From: Methylibium sp035762065
GTDB lineage: Bacteria; Pseudomonadota; Gammaproteobacteria; Burkholderiales; Burkholderiaceae_C
Direction of reading: 5' to 3'
Length of the DNA stretch: 64,000 bases
NCBI RefSeq assembly: GCF_035762065.1
Contig: NZ_DASTPW010000043.1
Location: 62,001-126,000, forward strand
Under the pieces are notes generated by a model. That model had not been told where the DNA came from. It did no database searches and was given only the letters and a program-made list of their open reading frames with translations. Position 1 is the stretch's first letter. Each line of letters begins with the position of its first letter. The translations under genes and the position numbers were made by a program. Below are positions 59,932-64,000 of the stretch, piece after piece.

Positions 59932-60936
59932 ATGGCCCATTCCGCCGCGGCGCGCGTCTTGATTTTCGGTGCGACCGGCACGATCGGCCAAGCCACTGCG
60001 CAGGCGCTGCGGCGCAGCGGTCGCGAAGTGGTCGCGGTCGTGCGCGCACCGCCGGCAGGGCGCGCAGCGGCCGTACATGGGCAAGCGCTCCGGCGGCTCG
60101 CCGGCGTCGAGCTGCGCGTCGCCGATGTCACCGATCCGTCGTCGCTGCTGCGCGACGGCCTGCGCGGCGAGCGCTTCGACGCGGTCGTCTCCTGCCTCGC
60201 CTCGCGCACCGGGGCGCCGCGCGACGCCTGGGCCATCGACCACGGCGCGCAGCTCAACGTCCTGCGCGCGGCGCAGGCCGCGGGGGCCGCGCAGTTCGTG
60301 CTGCTGTCGGCGATCTGCGTGCAGAAGCCGCGGCTCGCTTTCCAGCACGCGAAGCTCGCGTTCGAGAAAACGCTGGTCGAGTCGGGCATCGGCCACTCGA
60401 TCGTGCGGCCGACGGCCTACTTCAAGTCGCTGTCGGGGCAGGTCGATCGGCTGCGGCGCGGCCGGCCCTTCCTGGTCTTCGGCGACGGCCGGCTCACCGC
60501 CTGCAAGCCGATCGCCGACGAGGATCTGGCCGACTACCTTGCCGGCTGCCTCGACGATCCGGCGCGGCGCAACCGGATCCTGCCGATCGGCGGGCCAGGG
60601 GAGGCGGTCACGCCGCGCGAGCAGGGCGAGCGGCTGTTCGAACTGCTCGGCATGCGGCCACGGTTTCGCGAGGTGCCGCTCGCGCTGCTCGACGGCGTGA
60701 TCGGCGCGCTGGCGCTCGCCGGCCGCATCGCGCCTTCGCTCGCCGGCAAGGCCGAGCTCGCGCGCATCGGCCGCTACTACGCGAGCGAATCGATGCTCGT
60801 CTGGGACGCACAAGCCGGCCGCTACGACGCGGCCGCGACGCCCTCGACCGGCACGCGCACGCTGTTCGACTTCTACGCGGCGCTGCTGAAGGGCGATGCC
60901 GCGGCGCCCGAACGCGGCGACCACGCCGTGTTCTGA
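59932..60936 (+). CDS. NAD(P)H-binding reductase of the BciA (divinyl chlorophyllide 8-vinyl reductase) family
   Basis: 334 residues from ATG at 59932. Rossmann loop VLIFGATGTIGQATAQAL at the N-terminus. BciA-like blocks include LLSAICVQKPRLAFQHAKL, HSIVRPTAYFKSLSGQVD, FGDGRLTACKPIADEDLA and the C-terminal ELARIGRYYASESMLV. These motifs match 8-vinyl reductases of bacteriochlorophyll synthesis. No other photosynthesis gene is in the window, so it may belong to a phototrophic relative of Rubrivivax or be a family member with another substrate. Confidence 0.8.
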   Translation: MAHSAAARVLIFGATGTIGQATAQALRRSGREVVAVVRAPPAGRAAAVHGQALRRLAGVELRVADVTDPSSLLRDGLRGERFDAVVSCLASRTGAPRDAWAIDHGAQLNVLRAAQAAGAAQFVLLSAICVQKPRLAFQHAKLAFEKTLVESGIGHSIVRPTAYFKSLSGQVDRLRRGRPFLVFGDGRLTACKPIADEDLADYLAGCLDDPARRNRILPIGGPGEAVTPREQGERLFELLGMRPRFREVPLALLDGVIGALALAGRIAPSLAGKAELARIGRYYASESMLVWDAQAGRYDAAATPSTGTRTLFDFYAALLKGDAAAPERGDHAVF

Positions 60937-60994
60937 ACAAGACGCGCGGCGACCACGCCGTGTTCTGAACAGGACGCGCGGCGACCACGCCGTG
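60914..60994 (+). repeat. Three 32-bp direct repeats at the end of the BciA-like gene
   Basis: GCGGCGACCACGCCGTG begins units at 60914, 60946 and 60978. The first two full units differ at one base and the third is partial. The first copy includes the last codons and stop of the gene, so each copy repeats a possible stop in frame-shifted position. It is a recent short tandem duplication. Confidence 0.9.
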
Positions 60995-61033
60995 CTTTGT
61001 CGGAATGCCGGCGCGACGCCGCGGCGTTCCGGC

Positions 61034-61882
61034 TCAGATCTCGAGGTTGTCGATCAGGCGGGTGCGGCCCAGCTTCGCGGCGGCCAGCGCCACCAGCGGC
61101 TCGCCGGCCGCAAGCTGCGCGGCATCGGGCACTTGCAGATCGTGCCGGCAGCGCACCGCGACGTAGTCCGGCGCCCAGCCGCGTTCGCGCAGCACCTCGA
61201 GCGCGCGGCGCTCGACCGCGTCGAGCTCGCAGTCGCCGCCGCGCACGTGGCCGCGAACCGTGTGCAGCATGCGCGACAGGTTCACCGCTTCGGCGCGCTC
61301 GGCGTCGTCCAGGTAGCCGTTGCGCGAGCTGAGCGCGAGGCCGTCGTCGGCACGGCTGGTTTCGCCGGCGACGACGTCGATGGGCAGCGCGAACTGCCGC
61401 ACCATGCCGCGCAAGACCATCAGCTGCTGGTAGTCCTTCTTGCCGAACACCGCGAGCTGCGGCCGCACGCACTGGAAGAGCTTCATCACCACCGTGCACA
61501 CGCCGGTGAAGAAGCCGGGGCGGAACGCGCCTTCGAGGATGTCGGCCAGCTCGGGCGGCGGCACGACCTTGTAGCCCTGCGGCTCGGGGTAGAGCTCGGC
61601 CTCGTCGGGCGCGAAGACGACATCGCAGCCGCGCGCTTCGAGCAGCCTGCAGTCGGCTTCGAGCGTGCGCGGGTAGCGGTCGAAGTCCTCGTGCGGCGCG
61701 AACTGCAGGCGGTTGACGAAGATGCTCGCGACGACCCTGCCGCCCGTGCCGCAGCGCTGCCGCGCCAGATCGACCAGCGCCAGATGGCCTTCGTGCAGGT
61801 TGCCCATCGTCGGCACGAAGGCGATCGGCGCGCGCCCAGCGAGTACAGCGCGCAGATCTCGAATGGAATGAACGACGTTCAT
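61034..61882 (-). CDS. panC: Pantothenate synthetase
   Basis: 282 residues, family-typical. It joins pantoate and beta-alanine with ATP to make pantothenate. Motifs are FVPTMGNLHEGHLALV (HxGH site), SIFVNRLQFAPHEDFDRYPR, FGKKDYQQLMVLR and the ALSSRNGYLD (KMSKS-like) loop. It follows panB on the same strand with a repeat element between them. Confidence 0.97.
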   Translation of the reverse strand: MNVVHSIRDLRAVLAGRAPIAFVPTMGNLHEGHLALVDLARQRCGTGGRVVASIFVNRLQFAPHEDFDRYPRTLEADCRLLEARGCDVVFAPDEAELYPEPQGYKVVPPPELADILEGAFRPGFFTGVCTVVMKLFQCVRPQLAVFGKKDYQQLMVLRGMVRQFALPIDVVAGETSRADDGLALSSRNGYLDDAERAEAVNLSRMLHTVRGHVRGGDCELDAVERRALEVLRERGWAPDYVAVRCRHDLQVPDAAQLAAGEPLVALAAAKLGRTRLIDNLEI

Positions 61883-61904
61883 CGCTCGAGCTCTTCAACC
61901 AAGC

Positions 61905-61985
61905 GGCCGCCGCGGATCCGGCTTTGCCGGTCCGTCAGCAGCGCCCCCTCGAGGGGGAGCGGCGAAGCCGCAACGGGGGTGGTCA
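61905..61985 (-). repeat. Interspersed palindromic intergenic element, copy C
   Basis: GATCCGGCTTTGCCGGTCC, a GCGCCCCCTCGAGGGGGAG palindrome and CGGCGAAGCCGCAACG, in the same order as copy B. It fills the panB-panC gap directly after the panB stop. Confidence 0.8.
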
Positions 61986-61988
61986 ACA

Positions 61989-62837
61989 TCAGTAGGCGTG
62001 CAGCGCCGGATCGGGAAAGCTGCCGTCCTTCACCGCCTTCACGTAGCGCGCGACCGCGTCCTCGATCGACGCCGCGCCCTCCATGAAGTTGCGCACGAAG
62101 CGCGGCAGCCGGCCCCTCGTGACGCCGAGCATGTCGTGCAGCACCAGCACCTGGCCGGCGGTGCCCGGGCCGGCGCCGATGCCGATCGTCATCAGCTGCG
62201 GGTTGTCGGCCTGCACCTGCGCGGCCACGGCGCTCGGCATCAGCTCCAGCACCATCATCGCGGCGCCGGCGTCGGCCAGCGCCTTGGCGTGCTGGCGCAG
62301 CGTTTCGGCGCCCGCCGCGTCCTTGCCCTGGATGCGGTAGCCGCCGAGCGCATGCACGCTCTGCGGCGTGAGGCCCAGGTGCGCGCACACCGGCACGCCG
62401 CGCTCGACGAGGAAGCGAACCGTCTCGGGCGTCCAGCCGCCGCCTTCGATCTTGACCATCTGCGCGCCCGCGGCCATCAGCGTGCCGGCGTTGCGCAGCG
62501 CCTGGACGGGGTTCTCCTGGTAGCTGCCGAAGGGCATGTCGGCAATCAGGAACGCGCCCTTGACGCCGCGCGATGTGGAGCGCGTGTGGTAGCCGATCTG
62601 CTCCATCGTCACCGACAGCGTGCTCGGCTGGCCCTTGAGCACCATGCCGAGCGAGTCGCCGACGAGGATGGCGTCGACGCCGGCCGCGTCCACCAGCGCG
62701 GCGAAGCTCGCGTCGTACGCGGTGATGACGGCGATCTTCTCGCCGCGGGCGTGCATCTCGCGCAGGTGGTGCAGGGTAATCGCCTTGCGCGCCGGCGTGC
62801 CGGCGCCGGCCTGGGCGGGAGATTGCTGGCTGCTCAT
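61989..62837 (-). CDS. panB: 3-methyl-2-oxobutanoate hydroxymethyltransferase
   Basis: 282 residues. It makes ketopantoate from ketoisovalerate with methylene-tetrahydrofolate, the first pantothenate step. Motifs are ITAYDASFAALVDAAGVDAILVGDSLGM, MVKIEGGGW, and VPVCAHLGLTPQSVHALGG. GAGGAG lies upstream of the ATG. It starts 12 bp after the scpA stop, in one operon with scpA. Confidence 0.97.
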   Translation of the reverse strand: MSSQQSPAQAGAGTPARKAITLHHLREMHARGEKIAVITAYDASFAALVDAAGVDAILVGDSLGMVLKGQPSTLSVTMEQIGYHTRSTSRGVKGAFLIADMPFGSYQENPVQALRNAGTLMAAGAQMVKIEGGGWTPETVRFLVERGVPVCAHLGLTPQSVHALGGYRIQGKDAAGAETLRQHAKALADAGAAMMVLELMPSAVAAQVQADNPQLMTIGIGAGPGTAGQVLVLHDMLGVTRGRLPRFVRNFMEGAASIEDAVARYVKAVKDGSFPDPALHAY

Positions 62838-62849
62838 CGGCGCTCCTCG

Positions 62850-63719
62850 TCAACTGGGCGTGTAGGCCAGCCTCACGTACAGCGGCGCGAAGGCCTCGGC
62901 CTGCGTGATCTCGATCAGATGCTCGCGCGCAAGCTCAAGCATCGCGATGAAGGTGACGACCAGCACCGGCACGCCACGCCGCACGTCGAACAGGTCCTCG
63001 AACTCACAGAAGCGCCGGCCCTGCAGCCGCTTGAGCACGATGCTCATGTGCTCGCGCACCGACAGCTGCTCGCGCGTGATGTGGTGGTGCGCGACCAGCT
63101 TCGCGCGCCTGACGATGTCGAGCCAGGCGAGCCGCAGTTCGTCGATGTCCATCTCCGGCCAACGCGGTTGCAGCGCCGCTTCGACGTGCACCTGCCCGCG
63201 CAGGAAATCGCGGCCGATCTGCGGCAGCGCGTCGAGCTTGGCCGCCGCGAGCTTGATCTGCTCGTACTCGAGCAGCCGCCGGACGAGCTCGGCGCGCGGG
63301 TCCTCGGGCTCCTTGCCTTCTTCGGCGCGCTTGGGCGGCAGCAGCATGCGCGACTTGATCTCGATGAGCATCGCCGCCATCAGCAGGTATTCGGCCGCGA
63401 GTTCGAGGTTGCGCTTCCTGATCTGCTCGACGTAGGTGAGGTACTGGCGGGTCACGTCCGCCATCGGGATGTCGAGGATGTTGAAGTTCTGCTTGCGGAT
63501 CAGGTAGAGCAGCAGGTCGAGCGGACCTTCGAAGGTCTCGAGGAAGACCTCCAGCGCGTCGGGCGGGATGTAGAGGTCGGTCGGCAGCGCGAACAGCGGC
63601 TCGCCGTAGAGGCGGGCCAGCGCGATCTGGTCGACCGGGGCGTCGTCGTCGTCGCCGGCGAGGGCCGCGTCGGCGCGCGGTGCGGCCGGCTCGGCCGCGA
63701 GGGCTGCCCGATTGCTCAC
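62850..63719 (-). CDS. scpA: Segregation and condensation protein A
   Basis: 289 residues from GTG at 63719. The kleisin-type SMC partner in chromosome condensation: FEGPLDLLLYLIRKQNFNI, ADVTRQYLTYVEQ, EYLLMAAMLIEIKSRMLLP and a C-terminal winged helix (VVTFIAMLELAREHLIEIT). The first 60 residues are a variable acidic tail. It lies between the DUF3460 gene and panB, an arrangement common in betaproteobacteria. Confidence 0.95.
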   Translation of the reverse strand: MSNRAALAAEPAAPRADAALAGDDDDAPVDQIALARLYGEPLFALPTDLYIPPDALEVFLETFEGPLDLLLYLIRKQNFNILDIPMADVTRQYLTYVEQIRKRNLELAAEYLLMAAMLIEIKSRMLLPPKRAEEGKEPEDPRAELVRRLLEYEQIKLAAAKLDALPQIGRDFLRGQVHVEAALQPRWPEMDIDELRLAWLDIVRRAKLVAHHHITREQLSVREHMSIVLKRLQGRRFCEFEDLFDVRRGVPVLVVTFIAMLELAREHLIEITQAEAFAPLYVRLAYTPS

Positions 63720-63742
63720 CGGCTCCGACCTCGACGCAAACC

Positions 63743-63943
63743 TCAGCCCTTCGTCTGGTAGACGTAGGGCTGCTGCGCGACGCGCGCCGCGCGAGCGGCC
63801 TCGGCCTGCTCGCGGTCGGTGCTGCGATCCCACAGCAGGCCGCGGCCCTGGCGCTGGCGTTCTTCGAGCTGCGGATCGCGCTGCTTCAACGTGTCGATGA
63901 ACTCGGTCACGTCGGATCGGTAGGGCTTCCAGAAGAGCGGCAT
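63743..63943 (-). CDS. DUF3460 family small protein
   Basis: 66 residues: MPLFWKPYRSDVTEFIDTLK, QRQGRGLLWDR, and QQPYVYQTKG at the end. Small DUF3460 proteins are typical of Burkholderiales and sit before scpA. The function is unknown. The 23-bp gap to scpA suggests cotranscription. Confidence 0.85.
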   Translation of the reverse strand: MPLFWKPYRSDVTEFIDTLKQRDPQLEERQRQGRGLLWDRSTDREQAEAARAARVAQQPYVYQTKG

Positions 63944-64000
63944 GGCGTGGGGCTCGCGCAAGGGGCGGCCAGTGTAGCCAGCGCGTCTCTCGGCCATGGT

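Overview
The window is GC-rich DNA (about 70% by eye, with strong G/C at third codon positions) from a bacterium. Gene content and order suggest a Burkholderiales betaproteobacterium of the Rubrivivax/Methylibium/Leptothrix type: a DUF3460-scpA-panB-panC operon, H4MPT-linked C1 genes, a BciA-type reductase and the intergenic GCGGCTTCGCCGC-type repeats. No rRNA, tRNA, CRISPR array or integrase was seen.

Positions 1-24300 hold an almost uninterrupted archaeal-type one-carbon module. (1) fhcB-fhcA-fhcD-fhcC (minus strand) encodes the formyltransferase/hydrolase complex. (2) A HisA-like gene (minus) and mfnD-mfnF-mfnE (plus) diverge only 9 bp apart. With mfnB (minus) they look like methylofuran biosynthesis. 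(3) A sigma-54 activator, dmrB, a DHPS-like gene, a DUF447 gene and mfnB form a tight minus-strand operon. A dihydroneopterin aldolase-like gene diverges from it. (4) mptG-mtdB-(ATP-grasp)-mch-(RimK-like)-(CitG-like)-fae (minus) supplies the formaldehyde-to-formyl enzymes plus H4MPT cofactor genes. Together these oxidise or detoxify formaldehyde: Fae, MtdB, Mch and Fhc to formate, using H4MPT and methylofuran made by the neighbouring genes. A TonB-dependent receptor and two sensor/regulator pairs (24.4-29.5 kb) adjoin the module.

Positions 29.6-34.7 kb hold a MaoC-like/ParA-like pair, a KefF/KefC-type K+ efflux pair and a two-gene HTH/nucleotidyltransferase module resembling an AbiE-type toxin-antitoxin system. 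From about 34.7 to 39.9 kb the DNA drops visibly in GC and changes codon use. This segment carries a cytosolic-type 5'-nucleotidase, a broken small gene, and a 1002-residue reverse transcriptase fused to a nitrilase domain (DRT1/UG1-type anti-phage RT). It is best read as a horizontally acquired defence islet.

Positions 40-51.4 kb return to host-like DNA: a sialidase-like lipoprotein (possibly frameshifted), an alpha/beta hydrolase lipoprotein, a zinc alcohol dehydrogenase with a small membrane protein, a glycogen-debranching-type enzyme, a glycosyltransferase, and an ECF42-type sigma factor cluster with two YciI/DGPF proteins, SRPBCC, DUF1428 and VOC proteins. Positions 51.5-59.5 kb hold two large hybrid kinases. 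One has 1931 residues with about ten tandem HAMP units encoded by 276-bp DNA repeats. The window ends with a BciA-like reductase and the DUF3460-scpA-panB-panC operon.
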